A stretch of DNA of 64,000 nt, taken from contig NZ_CP159992.1 in assembly GCF_040702995.1 (NCBI RefSeq), positions 4,427,501 to 4,491,500 on the forward strand, in the 5' to 3' direction. Position 1 is the stretch's first letter; each line of letters begins with the position of its first letter. The DNA is from Paenibacillus sp. AN1007 (GTDB taxonomy: Bacteria; Bacillota; Bacilli; Paenibacillales; Paenibacillaceae). The position numbers and the translations under genes are program-made. Positions 25,967 through 34,051 of this stretch are shown piece by piece. Under the pieces are notes generated by a model that was not told where the DNA came from, searched no databases, and saw nothing but the letters and a program-made list of their open reading frames with translations.

Positions 25967-26422
25967 ATGCCAAAATCCGTTCAGGGTTATTTCATTCGGG
26001 TGTTTGTCACCACATGTATTCTGTTTACCGTCACATTCGTTTCGACTACAAATGCAGCGAGTGCCAATATATTTTCGGATATTTATAGCGGATGGGAGCG
26101 CGTGTCAGAACTGCCTGGAGAAGTGAATGCTCTACAGGAAAGCTACAAGCAGACGCTGGAGCAGTTAAATCAAACCTCCGCTCAATTGGGACAAGCCCAG
26201 GCCAATGTCGAAGCATTCAAGGCTCAAAATGATCAGCTCCTCGCCCAGAACCAAAAGCTGACGGAAATGGTCAGTAAACTGCAGAATGATCAGGATGCCA
26301 GAACAGCCACCGCACAGCGAATTCAAACGATGGTCATTACTGTCGCTGCTCTCATATTAGGTTACTTCCTATTGATTCGCGTGATGCGCTGGGGAATGCG
26401 CCGCAGATCCGGCCGATTATAA
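25967..26422 (+). CDS. Exported coiled-coil membrane protein
   Basis: A 151-residue protein with an N-terminal signal or anchor segment (residues 9-32, VFVTTCILFTVTFVSTTNAA), a long coiled coil (about 45-110, with repeated Gln/Leu heptads such as LEQLNQTSAQLGQAQANVEA) and a second transmembrane helix (about 122-142, MVITVAALILGYFLLIRVM) followed by a basic tail. It is 18 nt upstream of the AIM24-family gene, so both probably form an operon. No family recognised. The ATG at 25967 has AAAGAGGTG upstream; a GTG three codons earlier is within that site. Confidence 0.75.
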   Translation: MPKSVQGYFIRVFVTTCILFTVTFVSTTNAASANIFSDIYSGWERVSELPGEVNALQESYKQTLEQLNQTSAQLGQAQANVEAFKAQNDQLLAQNQKLTEMVSKLQNDQDARTATAQRIQTMVITVAALILGYFLLIRVMRWGMRRRSGRL

Positions 26423-26440
26423 AAGAACAGGAGCAACTGC

Positions 26441-27145
26441 ATGCAAATACATCTAAATCATGCTGAAAATGGCGGAGTCGGGCAGGTAGTCACATTTTCG
26501 CTAATCCAGGATGACCGCCTTCATATTTTGCATCCGCAGCAAATCGTCGCTTTTCGCGGGCCCAGCAGCGCCAGACAGGATAAATTGTTGAACATTTCGG
26601 GCATATATCGCAAAAAAAAGCTGATCAAATCCGAAATTACCGGTCCATGCCAGTTTGTCGCTGCCCTTCCTCCCGGATTTACTATGAAAGAAGTGGAGCT
26701 TACCGAGCACAGTGATCTGCTCTACGATTTTCGCCATTTGTTTTTTTACTCTGACGGTATCACGATGCAGACCAAAATTCAGAAAATTAAAAATATGCTG
26801 ATTACCCGAGATGCTGTGAAGATGAAGTTTTCAGGTAAAGGCAGAATCGGCTTGCTGACACAGGGCCACGTATGTCAGCAAGAACTGCATCCCACTGCCC
26901 CGCTTTATGTCGATGCCGGGAGTATCATTGCCTACCCTGAGAATGCTCATCTAGAATTAACCGTATATGGAAATAATCTGGCAAGCCAGCATATGAACTA
27001 TCATTGGAAAATGACGGGGCAGGGTTCAGTGCTTTTTCAAGCCGGACGGGAAAACCACAAGCTGCAGCAGGATATGAACGACGAAGGGTTGTTCAAACGT
27101 ATACTTAAAGAAGTTATCCCTTTCGGCAATGTCATTATTAAATAA
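26441..27145 (+). CDS. AIM24 family protein
   Basis: A 234-residue protein of the AIM24 (DUF124) family, a double-psi beta-helix-like fold of unknown biochemical role. The family signature is present: MKFSGKGRIGLLTQGHV, then PLYVDAGSIIAYPENAHLEL and the N-terminal LHPQQIVAFRGPSS. It has no signal peptide. It follows the coiled-coil membrane gene in the same operon, so it may act at the inner face of the membrane. The yeast namesake affects mitochondrial inner-membrane organisation; any such role here is speculation. Confidence 0.8.
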   Translation: MQIHLNHAENGGVGQVVTFSLIQDDRLHILHPQQIVAFRGPSSARQDKLLNISGIYRKKKLIKSEITGPCQFVAALPPGFTMKEVELTEHSDLLYDFRHLFFYSDGITMQTKIQKIKNMLITRDAVKMKFSGKGRIGLLTQGHVCQQELHPTAPLYVDAGSIIAYPENAHLELTVYGNNLASQHMNYHWKMTGQGSVLFQAGRENHKLQQDMNDEGLFKRILKEVIPFGNVIIK

Positions 27146-27219
27146 ACCGGGATTGAAACTCCATATGCCGATCGGGCAGTGATGTGGTATACTGTTCCCG
27201 GACAATTAAAGAAGAAAAT

Positions 27220-27428
27220 CCATGCCTATGGCATGGGAGAGGTTCGCGAACTCCCTCTACAAGACTTGACCTGCATAGGGTCGCTGCAGTCTTGCGTACA
27301 GATTTCGGTGGTTACATATAAACTTCACAAGCTAATGCTGTTTATATGCTGACACCGTGTACGTAAAAAACTAAGGACACTTGCTTATTACCGTTTTTTG
27401 AAGCGGTTATTAAGAAGGTGTGTTTTTT
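27220..27428 (+). ncRNA. preQ1-I-like riboswitch with structured insertion, upstream of queC
   Basis: The 5' half has P1/L1 of a class I preQ1 aptamer: AGAGGTTC (27238-27245) and CCCTCTAC (27253-27260). The expected 3' tail AAAAAACTAAGGAC occurs only at 27365-27378. About 100 nt lie between them and can fold into two hairpins: AAGACT / AGTCTT at 27261-27293, and a long one at 27295-27363 with CGTAC / GTACG, CGGTG / CACCG and a perfect 9-bp CATATAAAC / GTTTATATG. A terminator (ACAC, CTTA and ACCG pairing with CGGT, TAAG and GTGT, then TTTTTT at 27423-27428) follows and overlaps the tail. Location before queCDEF supports preQ1 sensing. Confidence 0.6.
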
Positions 27429-27517
27429 GATGGATGCCAGTTCATGAACTTCTCTGTTCTTCCGACATTCCCTGCTTCGCTGCAGGGGTGATCTCAAGAA
27501 GATGGAGAGGTTTTTTT

Positions 27518-28210
27518 ATGTTGAACAAAGAAAAAGCAGTCGTTGTATTCAGCGGCGGACAGGACAGTACAACTTGTTTATTCTGGGCGAAACAACAATT
27601 CGCCGAAGTTGAAGTGGTTACGTTTGATTACGGACAGCGTCACAAGCTGGAGATTGAATGTGCAGCTGCCATTGCGAAGGATCTGGGTGTGCAGCAGACC
27701 GTACTGGATATGAGCTTGCTTAACCAGCTCGCACCAAACGCTCTCACACGTTCCGATGTGGAAATTACGCATGAAGAAGGCGAGCTGCCCAGCACATTTG
27801 TTGACGGAAGGAACTTACTGTTCCTCAGCTTTGCCGCCATTATGGCGAAACAAAAAGGGGCTCGTCACCTGGTTACAGGTGTATGCGAGACTGACTTCAG
27901 CGGATATCCCGATTGCCGGGATTCGTTTGTGAAGTCGATGAATGTGACCCTTAATCTGTCGATGGATTATCCATTCGTCATTCACACTCCGCTGATGTGG
28001 CTGGACAAAGCCCAGACGTGGAAAATGGCCGATGAACTGGGTGCTTTCGATTATGTGCGTGAACGTACGCTGACCTGTTATAACGGTGTCATCGGTGATG
28101 GATGCGGTGAATGCCCTGCCTGCAAGCTGCGTAAAGCCGGGCTGGATCGTTATGTACAGGAACGTACAGCCGCTCGTACTACAGCACCTTCCACTGGAGC
28201 AGATGCATGA
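27518..28210 (+). CDS. queC: 7-cyano-7-deazaguanine synthase QueC
   Basis: A 230-residue enzyme that converts 7-carboxy-7-deazaguanine to preQ0 with ATP and ammonia. The PP-loop is VVVFSGGQDSTTC near the N-terminus. The zinc-binding Cys cluster is GDGCGECPACKLRKAGL. Other family blocks are VTFDYGQRHKLEIE and VDGRNLLFLSFAA. The ATG at 27518 has GGAGAGG upstream; 28 codons of open frame before it belong to the leader. It is the first gene of queCDEF and overlaps queD by 4 nt (ATGA). Confidence 0.97.
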   Translation: MLNKEKAVVVFSGGQDSTTCLFWAKQQFAEVEVVTFDYGQRHKLEIECAAAIAKDLGVQQTVLDMSLLNQLAPNALTRSDVEITHEEGELPSTFVDGRNLLFLSFAAIMAKQKGARHLVTGVCETDFSGYPDCRDSFVKSMNVTLNLSMDYPFVIHTPLMWLDKAQTWKMADELGAFDYVRERTLTCYNGVIGDGCGECPACKLRKAGLDRYVQERTAARTTAPSTGADA

Positions 28211-28701
28211 TGAGAGAGCCTGGAACATTTCGAATCGTTGAACGGCTGCAGCGCATCGACCAGGATATTCTGCCCACCCAGCTGAGATATCATCGCAAAC
28301 GGGTACTGGTCAGCAAAGAGTTTACTTTTGATGCGGCGCATCATCTGCATTGTTATGAAGGCAAGTGCAAAAACCTGCACGGCCATACGTATAAAGTGGT
28401 TTTTGGCATTAGCGGTTATCCGGGTGAAACCGGGCTGACGGTTGATTTTGGACATATCAAGGATATCTGGAAAAGCCGGATTGAAGGTTATCTGGATCAT
28501 CAATATTTGAACGAAACCCTGCCTCTGATGAATACGACAGCTGAAAATATGGTTGTCTGGCTGTTTGAACAGATGGAACACGCTTTACAATCGGAGCCTT
28601 ATGCCGGGCTCACGGACGGCGCCCGCACCGAATTTGTGCGCCTCTTCGAAACACCAACCAGTTATGCCGAGGCAAGACGGGAGTGGATGATCGATGCGTA
28701 G
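28207..28701 (+). CDS. queD: 6-carboxytetrahydropterin synthase QueD
   Basis: A 164-residue enzyme of the PTPS family; it makes 6-carboxy-5,6,7,8-tetrahydropterin from dihydroneopterin triphosphate. Zinc ligands and catalytic Cys are in FDAAHHLHCYEGKCKNLHGH. TVDFGHIKDIWK and LDHQYLNETLPLMNTTAENM are the other family motifs. An N-terminal extension of about 30 residues (IVERLQRIDQDILPTQLRYH) precedes the usual start; an internal start is possible but the ATGA overlap with queC favours the long form. It overlaps queE by 8 nt. Confidence 0.95.
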   Translation: MMREPGTFRIVERLQRIDQDILPTQLRYHRKRVLVSKEFTFDAAHHLHCYEGKCKNLHGHTYKVVFGISGYPGETGLTVDFGHIKDIWKSRIEGYLDHQYLNETLPLMNTTAENMVVWLFEQMEHALQSEPYAGLTDGARTEFVRLFETPTSYAEARREWMIDA

Positions 28702-29485
28702 TGTACAGAACGAACCGGGGGCGAATCTCCTTGCCGCACCGCCAGTCCGCGCCGGGGAAGCACGTATCCCTGTCATGGAGGTTTTTGGTCCGACGGTTCA
28801 AGGCGAAGGCATGGTGATCGGACAAAAAACGATGTTTGTTCGCACCGCGGGCTGCGATTATCGCTGCTCCTGGTGCGACTCGGCCTTTACCTGGGACGGC
28901 AGCGGCAAGGACCAGATCCGCATGCTCACGCCGGAGGCGGTATGGGATGAACTGCGCCGCCTGGGCGGCACGCGTTTCTCCCATGTGACCCTCTCCGGCG
29001 GCAACCCCGCCCTGCTGGCTTCGCTGGGCGGGCTGGTTGCCCTGCTGCGGGAGAACGGCGTCCGCACCGCGGTCGAAACGCAGGGCTCCCGCTGGCAGTC
29101 ATGGCTGGCGGACATTGACGAAGTCACGGTCTCGCCCAAGCCGCCCAGTTCGGGCATGGACACCGACTGGTCCGTGCTGGATGATGTGATCGGCCGTCTG
29201 GACGCTGGCCCGGCCGATCGAAGTCACAGTCTGAAGATCGTGATCTTCGATCAGGCAGACTTAGATTATGCCCGCCTTGTGCATGCACGATATCCGGGCA
29301 CATCTTTATTTTTACAAACCGGGAACCCCGATGTTTCCTCTGTGGATACACCAGATCTGGCCGCTTCCCTGCTGACCCGTTATGAGTGGTTGATTGATCA
29401 AGTAAGTGCCTCGGACGATCTAAATAATGTTCGCGTGCTGCCGCAGCTGCATACACTCGTATGGGGTAACAAACGCGGTGTTTAA
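28694..29485 (+). CDS. queE: 7-carboxy-7-deazaguanine synthase QueE
   Basis: A 263-residue radical SAM enzyme that contracts the pterin ring to CDG. The iron-sulfur cluster motif is CDYRCSWCDS (CX3CX2C). VMEVFGPTVQGEGMVIGQKT, VTLSGGNPALLASLGG and VETQGSRWQSWL are typical QueE blocks. The N-terminus has about 25 extra residues before the family start. It overlaps queD by 8 nt. The central part (roughly 28,900-29,220) is clearly more GC-rich than its neighbours, with many CGC/GGC codons, hinting at a different history for this gene or segment. Confidence 0.95.
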   Translation: MRSVQNEPGANLLAAPPVRAGEARIPVMEVFGPTVQGEGMVIGQKTMFVRTAGCDYRCSWCDSAFTWDGSGKDQIRMLTPEAVWDELRRLGGTRFSHVTLSGGNPALLASLGGLVALLRENGVRTAVETQGSRWQSWLADIDEVTVSPKPPSSGMDTDWSVLDDVIGRLDAGPADRSHSLKIVIFDQADLDYARLVHARYPGTSLFLQTGNPDVSSVDTPDLAASLLTRYEWLIDQVSASDDLNNVRVLPQLHTLVWGNKRGV

Positions 29486-29668
29486 TCCGCTCGCCGCTCT
29501 ATAGGGCTGGGATGAAAAGCTCGCGAGTCGGAAGAGGAAGCTTGAAACTTTCGATCAAACACAAACACGTTAAAGAAGAGACACAGGCCGTTTTGCCTGT
29601 TCGATATAACAAAAATATACTGTACAAGGCCCAAGGCTTTTGATGGATAAGAGGAGCGTTCGTAAACG

Positions 29669-30160
29669 ATGAGACAACCTGAAGAGATGCAAGATGTGAC
29701 ATTACTGGGTAACCAGCATGTAAAGTATACGTTTGAGTATGATCCGGGTATTTTGGAGAGCTTTGATAACAAGCATCCGTACCGTGATTATTTTGTAAAA
29801 TTCAACTGCCCGGAGTTCACCAGCCTGTGCCCGATTACGGGTCAGCCCGACTTTGCAACGATTTATATAAGCTATATTCCCGATATCAAAATGGTTGAAA
29901 GCAAGTCGCTCAAGCTCTACCTGTTCAGCTTCCGTAATCATGGGGATTTCCACGAGGACTGCGTGAACATTATCATGAACGACCTGATCAAGCTGATGGA
30001 CCCGCGCTTCATTGAAGTCTGGGGCAAATTCACCCCACGCGGCGGCATCTCTATCGACCCGTACACCAACTACGGCAAACCGGGAACCAAATACGAACAG
30101 ATGGCTGAGCACCGCATGATGAACCATGATATGAATCCGGAGACGATTGATAATCGGTAA
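29669..30160 (+). CDS. queF: NADPH-dependent 7-cyano-7-deazaguanine reductase QueF
   Basis: A 163-residue reductase of the unimodal QueF type; it reduces preQ0 to preQ1. The catalytic Cys is in TSLCPITGQPDFA. The QueF motif is ESKSLKLYLFSFRNHG, followed by DFHEDCVNIIM. Length is standard. It lies 183 nt after queE with no gene between. GAGGAG lies upstream of the ATG. With queCDE it completes GTP-derived preQ1 synthesis apart from the first step (FolE), which is not in this window. Confidence 0.97.
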   Translation: MRQPEEMQDVTLLGNQHVKYTFEYDPGILESFDNKHPYRDYFVKFNCPEFTSLCPITGQPDFATIYISYIPDIKMVESKSLKLYLFSFRNHGDFHEDCVNIIMNDLIKLMDPRFIEVWGKFTPRGGISIDPYTNYGKPGTKYEQMAEHRMMNHDMNPETIDNR

Positions 30161-30185
30161 TTTGAATCAATAGATACTCATAAAA

Positions 30186-30218
30186 GCGGGACTCTTCAAG
30201 GATGAAGCAGTCCTGTTT
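30186..30218 (+). terminator. Intrinsic terminator after queF
   Basis: Stem GGGACT / AGTCCT with an inner CTTCA / TGAAG hairpin, followed by GTTTCT. Moderately strong. Confidence 0.6.
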
Positions 30219-30449
30219 CTACGGTTTGAAACGATGAATTCCGACTTATCTGTACAATGATTTTAACGTTTAACCTTGAAGAAATGAGTGCAAAACAGAT
30301 CAAAAATCAGCATTGTACAGTGGAGTTTTGGGAAATGTTGTGATAAACTGTAGTCAATAAGGACAATATAAAAAGAGTAAGGATGCGTCAACATCCTCAC
30401 TCTTTTACAACAGCCGCTTTCAAGGGCGGTGGCTGTAACCGGTAATCGA

Positions 30450-30490
30450 AATAGACCATTACCTTAGTCGGGGCGGTCTATTTCTTTTTG
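30450..30490. terminator. Bidirectional terminator at the toxin 3' end
   Basis: Stem AATAGACC / GGTCTATT. On the plus strand it is followed by TCTTTTTG, so it can end a plus-strand antisense RNA. On the minus strand the stem starts within the last codons of the toxin gene. Confidence 0.65.
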
Positions 30491-30600
30491 TTTTGATTAT
30501 TCAATGCAACGACGATCGTTACGATCAGTCCAATCAAGGTCACTATAAACCCCGCAAAACTGATCATCAGCGTCAGTACATCTTTAATCTCCACAGGCAT
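30478..30600 (-). CDS. Holin-like type I toxin (TxpA/BsrG-like)
   Basis: A 40-residue peptide with one hydrophobic helix (VLTLMISFAGFIVTLIGLIV, then TIVVALNN) and a basic end (QNKKK). The layout (MxVxxxLTLMIxFxxFIVTLI) is that of the putative holin-like toxin family. A very strong AGGAGGTG site lies just before the ATG, and an extended -10 promoter (TGG then TATAAT at 30667-30662) upstream. Such toxins damage the membrane and are silenced by an antisense RNA that overlaps the 3' end. The plus-strand terminator at 30490 would end such an RNA here; the antitoxin promoter is not clear. Confidence 0.75.
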   Translation of the reverse strand: MPVEIKDVLTLMISFAGFIVTLIGLIVTIVVALNNQNKKK

Positions 30601-30953
30601 CACCTCCTTACACAGGAGACTAGCCGACCGCCTATTCAAGCCATTCTGTTTGTTGTAACATATTATACCATATGGTCCAACCCGTGGACATCCACTTAGA
30701 ACAAACCTATAAGGTTGTTTTCATTGGAATATTGAAGGCCGCATTAAGTAAAAATCTGCATATCCGATTTGTCTGATGGTCTGATTTGTACGTACATAGC
30801 TTATACAATGATATTAAAATCTCCACTACCATTTCTCTTCTGTTCCCCTTGTCGCTTCTTGCAATCTATCCTATTATGTAACAATATGCTTAATTGCATA
30901 GAATCTAACATAGGCGCTGATCCCTCGTGACCGCGACCAAAGGAGAACAGAAC
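30601..30953. other. Intergenic region between toxin and MFS genes
   Basis: About 350 bp without a gene. It holds the toxin promoter and 5' leader at the left (minus-strand TATAAT at 30667-30662), and presumably the promoter of the MFS gene at the right. Confidence 0.6.
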
Positions 30954-32228
30954 ATGTCTGCACAAACTACATTAGCCAAGGACGCCGCTGCGCGTTCGAA
31001 ATCCCCACCCGGATTGGATGCCCAAGGCACCGTATACCGGATACTCATTGCCATCAGCCTGGTGCATCTATTCAATGATTCCATCCAGTCTGTAATCCCG
31101 GCCATATTTCCTATTTTAAAAGATTCCATGCATCTAACCTACACACAGATTGGCTGGATTGCGTTTGCGATCAACTTCACCGCATCCATCATGCAGCCTG
31201 TTGTCGGCTGGTTTGCTGATAAAAAACCGACCCCGTCCATTCTGCCCATCGGCATGGGCTTCACGTTTACGGGCATGCTGCTGCTGGCCTTTGCCGATAG
31301 TTATATGAAGGTGCTCATCTCTGTTATCTTTGTCGGCCTGGGTTCCGCTGCTTTTCATCCCGAAGGTTCACGAGTATCCCATATGGCTGCAGGGCAGCGT
31401 CGCGGGCTGGCCCAATCCATCTTTCAGGTGGGCGGGAATGCCGGACAATCGTTAGCGCCGCTGCTGACACGCTGGATCTTCATTCCGTTTGGACTGTTTG
31501 GCGCCATCGGCTTTACTGGAATTGCAGCCATGGGGATCGCCGTGCAGCTCTATGTTGCCCGTTGGTATGGACAGATGCTGCAATCAGGTGCGTACCTGCG
31601 TAAACAGGCCGCGGCCCGCCGCGCTCCTAATCCAGCCCTGCGCAAAAAGATTGCAGCTGCGATTACCGTCCTCATTCTGCTGGTATTTGTCCGGTCATGG
31701 TACGTAGCTTCCATCGGAAGTTTCTATGCCTTTCATTTGAAAGATACGTTCGGTCTGTCCACAGAGGACGCGCAGATCTACATCTTCCTGTTTCTGGCTG
31801 CTGGTGCACTTGGGACATTTTTTGGCGGCCCACTCGCTGACCGATTCGGCAAACGCAATATGATCTTTTTATCCATGGCAGGGGCCGCACCGCTGGCCCT
31901 GCTCCTGCCGTACGCAAACCTGTTCTGGACAGGCGTACTGCTGACGATTATCGGGTTTATCATGTTATCCAGCTTTTCCGTTACTGTGGTATACGCTCAG
32001 ATGCTCATTCCCGGTAAGATCGGAACCGTCTCCGGGCTGATTACTGGTCTTGCCTTTGGTATGGGAGGTCTGGGTGCACTCGTGCTCGGTAACTGGATCG
32101 ATGTCTTCGGCGTATCACCCGTCATGCAGATATGCAGCTTCCTGCCGCTGATCGGCATCTTTACCTTCATGCTCCCATCCGATAAGCTTCTGAATCGCTG
32201 GGCACAAGAAAACGGCAGTAAAGAGTAG
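30954..32228 (+). CDS. MFS transporter, fosmidomycin-resistance (Fsr) type
   Basis: A 424-residue major facilitator with about 12 transmembrane helices. Family blocks: ISLVHLFNDSIQSVIPAIFP at helix 1, FTASIMQPVVGWFADKKPTP between helices 2 and 3, SAAFHPEGSRVSHMAAGQRR (the HPEG motif of Fsr-like transporters), QVGGNAGQSLAPLL, and GGPLADRFGKRNMIFLSM. It is probably a drug or metabolite exporter; the true substrate is unknown. The ATG at 30954 has AGGAG 9 nt upstream. A small membrane gene follows 35 nt downstream. Confidence 0.88.
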   Translation: MSAQTTLAKDAAARSKSPPGLDAQGTVYRILIAISLVHLFNDSIQSVIPAIFPILKDSMHLTYTQIGWIAFAINFTASIMQPVVGWFADKKPTPSILPIGMGFTFTGMLLLAFADSYMKVLISVIFVGLGSAAFHPEGSRVSHMAAGQRRGLAQSIFQVGGNAGQSLAPLLTRWIFIPFGLFGAIGFTGIAAMGIAVQLYVARWYGQMLQSGAYLRKQAAARRAPNPALRKKIAAAITVLILLVFVRSWYVASIGSFYAFHLKDTFGLSTEDAQIYIFLFLAAGALGTFFGGPLADRFGKRNMIFLSMAGAAPLALLLPYANLFWTGVLLTIIGFIMLSSFSVTVVYAQMLIPGKIGTVSGLITGLAFGMGGLGALVLGNWIDVFGVSPVMQICSFLPLIGIFTFMLPSDKLLNRWAQENGSKE

Positions 32229-32263
32229 TTCGTTTTCCACTCACTTCATCGGGGGTTTTTATC

Positions 32264-32473
32264 ATGGTGGCCGGTGTAATACTTATCCTTTCACAATTAA
32301 GTTTCGTGATAGGCGTTTTCCTCATCATTTTTGGATTTATGGCAGGGGCTAAAGAGGAAGGTCCCTACAATTGGAGAGCTGTAATCAATGGCAAACTCAT
32401 TGGAGGGCTTTTCCTCATCGTAGTTTCTCAGTATTGGATATACCGATTGTCCGGAAGCTTTCTTCTAGGATAG
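32264..32473 (+). CDS. Small two-helix membrane protein
   Basis: A 69-residue protein with two transmembrane helices (VILILSQLSFVIGVFLIIFG; IGGLFLIVVSQYWIYRL) separated by a short polar loop (MAGAKEEGPYNWRAVINGK). No family recognised. It lies 35 nt after the MFS gene and probably shares its transcript, so a link with that transporter is possible. GGGGG serves as ribosome binding site. Confidence 0.6.
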   Translation: MVAGVILILSQLSFVIGVFLIIFGFMAGAKEEGPYNWRAVINGKLIGGLFLIVVSQYWIYRLSGSFLLG

Positions 32474-32541
32474 CGCATCGGGATCAGCCAATATATGAAT
32501 AAGATTTTTTAGGAAAAACCTAAAAAACTCGACTATCATTC

Positions 32542-32704
32542 TAGGGTGTGTCTAAAAACGCTGAAGGAATCAGATTTTGCTGAATTTTCGTTCCAAGCCA
32601 GGAAGTTTTCCGCAGGCGTGCAGGAGCACGTCATGGGAAAGTGACGAAGCAGGGGGCGAAAAGGCGATAAAGATGTACTTCAGTAGGTTTCAAGACACGC
32701 CCTA
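32542..32704. repeat. 163-bp element with 12-bp terminal inverted repeats
   Basis: TAGGGTGTGTCT at the left and AGACACGCCCTA at the right are inverted repeats with one mismatch. No ORF inside. It looks like a MITE or a dispersed Paenibacillus repeat. No clear target-site duplication was made out. Confidence 0.55.
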
Positions 32705-32717
32705 ATGTAACCATTGC

Positions 32718-32768
32718 AAAGAGGCTCCTGTCCGTATCTGTGTCATACAGATCGGCTGGAGCCTCTTT
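32718..32768. terminator. Bidirectional intrinsic terminator
   Basis: A perfect 11-bp stem AAAGAGGCTCC / GGAGCCTCTTT with an inner ATCTGT / ACAGAT hairpin, T-rich on both exits. It separates the MFS operon from the convergent EcsC-family gene. Confidence 0.8.
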
Positions 32769-32844
32769 CAACGTTTGCGGATGTCATTATACTTTTCGTA
32801 CCTGACTGATGCGGAACCTACTTCAAGCAGCACTGATTGACCTT

Positions 32845-33690
32845 CTATTGCAGGCGCTGCAGTACCAGACGTTTTTTGTACATCATTCTTCCTGCTTCAG
32901 CCACATCCTGGATCGTATTTTTGTTGCTGACTGAACCAAAAATCATGCCCGCAACAGGTACCAGCTGGAACAGCTTTTTCCAGCCAAAAGACTCACTGTA
33001 TGAATTAAACACTTCACGCCAGCCCTGCATTTGCGAGATCACCTCGATCTGCTTGTCCGGGTTATCGTAGTCCGCCAGCTCTTCAATAATCGCTTTTTTA
33101 CCTACAATATCGGCAGAAGAGAACTGCAGACATTTCACAATAAAGACGCGCTCCAGCGGGTCATCGGGATCATAACCGTAACACAGTGCCATCTCCTGCA
33201 GCACTTTTAGGGAGAGTCCCATAACGAGCGGAATGTCAGCTGCGATCGTAACAATTCCGCCAAATCCTGTCGCGGCCCCTTGTGCCGCAGCAAACTTGCT
33301 TCGACTTTCGGTAATGTTATCCGCCACACGGTCCAGTACCTCAAGTGGTAATTTTTCCACACTATAGATTTTGGCTGTTTTCTCCGTTTCTGCATCCTGT
33401 TCCAAACGATAGATATCATCTGTCATACTGTAACCTGAGCGCTCGGCCTCTTCTTGCAAAAGCTTGGCTACTTTTTTCTTCTGTACAAGAAACTTGCCGC
33501 CCGTCTGCAGGTACTGCCCCACTTCGTTCAAGGCATCACCAATCTTCTGCTTTAACGCCTTCGGCATCACCTTATCCAGCATAGCAAACGGCAGACGTCC
33601 GATTTTATCCCAGATGAACAAATCTTTCTGCTCTTTCTCCCACTTTAAAATGTGTTCAAGTTCCCGATCCAGTGTCTCGCGTGACTCCAT
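32845..33690 (-). CDS. EcsC family protein
   Basis: A 281-residue protein of the EcsC family. Signature stretches are GAATGFGGIVTIAADIPLVM (glycine-rich hydrophobic core), EMALCYGYDPDDPLERVFIV and KLFQLVPVAGMIFGSVSNKN. The ATG at 33690 has AGGAGG 6 nt upstream; the longest frame adds 23 unlikely codons. In Bacillus, EcsC is the third product of the ecsABC operon, whose ABC transporter affects secretion and intramembrane proteolysis. Here it stands alone without ecsAB. Confidence 0.85.
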   Translation of the reverse strand: MESRETLDRELEHILKWEKEQKDLFIWDKIGRLPFAMLDKVMPKALKQKIGDALNEVGQYLQTGGKFLVQKKKVAKLLQEEAERSGYSMTDDIYRLEQDAETEKTAKIYSVEKLPLEVLDRVADNITESRSKFAAAQGAATGFGGIVTIAADIPLVMGLSLKVLQEMALCYGYDPDDPLERVFIVKCLQFSSADIVGKKAIIEELADYDNPDKQIEVISQMQGWREVFNSYSESFGWKKLFQLVPVAGMIFGSVSNKNTIQDVAEAGRMMYKKRLVLQRLQ

Positions 33691-34051
33691 ATCTAATCCT
33701 CCTAACAGGTTGTCATCATGTGTTCCCAACATTGTACACTCCCAGCACCGTCTTAACACTCATACCCTGTCGCCCAATGGATGGGGCGGGTTGTAGTGTT
33801 GCATTCATCTATCGTTCTGCTTTTCGGTTGGTTTGAGTTCACTTTCGATGTAATTGTATACGTTACTCCCCGCTTTCGGTTGCTTCCCTAATCCAAGCTT
33901 TCATGAATCTAGCTTTCGTAATCTGAGCTTTTTTCTCCATACCTTCCTGATCCATATATTCCTGGCTCTCTCTTGAACCACACTTATCAAAAAGAGCCTT
34001 TCATCAGCATGCTCTGCTGATAAAAGGCTCTTCGTATGCGTTCACAAAGCG
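33691..34051. other. Intergenic region with GH43 terminator
   Basis: About 360 bp without a gene. The right end holds the terminator of the GH43 gene; the left end should hold the promoter of the EcsC-family gene. Confidence 0.6.
33989..34032 (-). terminator. Intrinsic terminator after GH43 gene
   Basis: Minus-strand stem AAGAGCCTTTTATCAGCA / TGCTGATGAAAGGCTCTT, followed by TTTTG. Ends the arabinan enzyme/transport operon. Confidence 0.85.
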
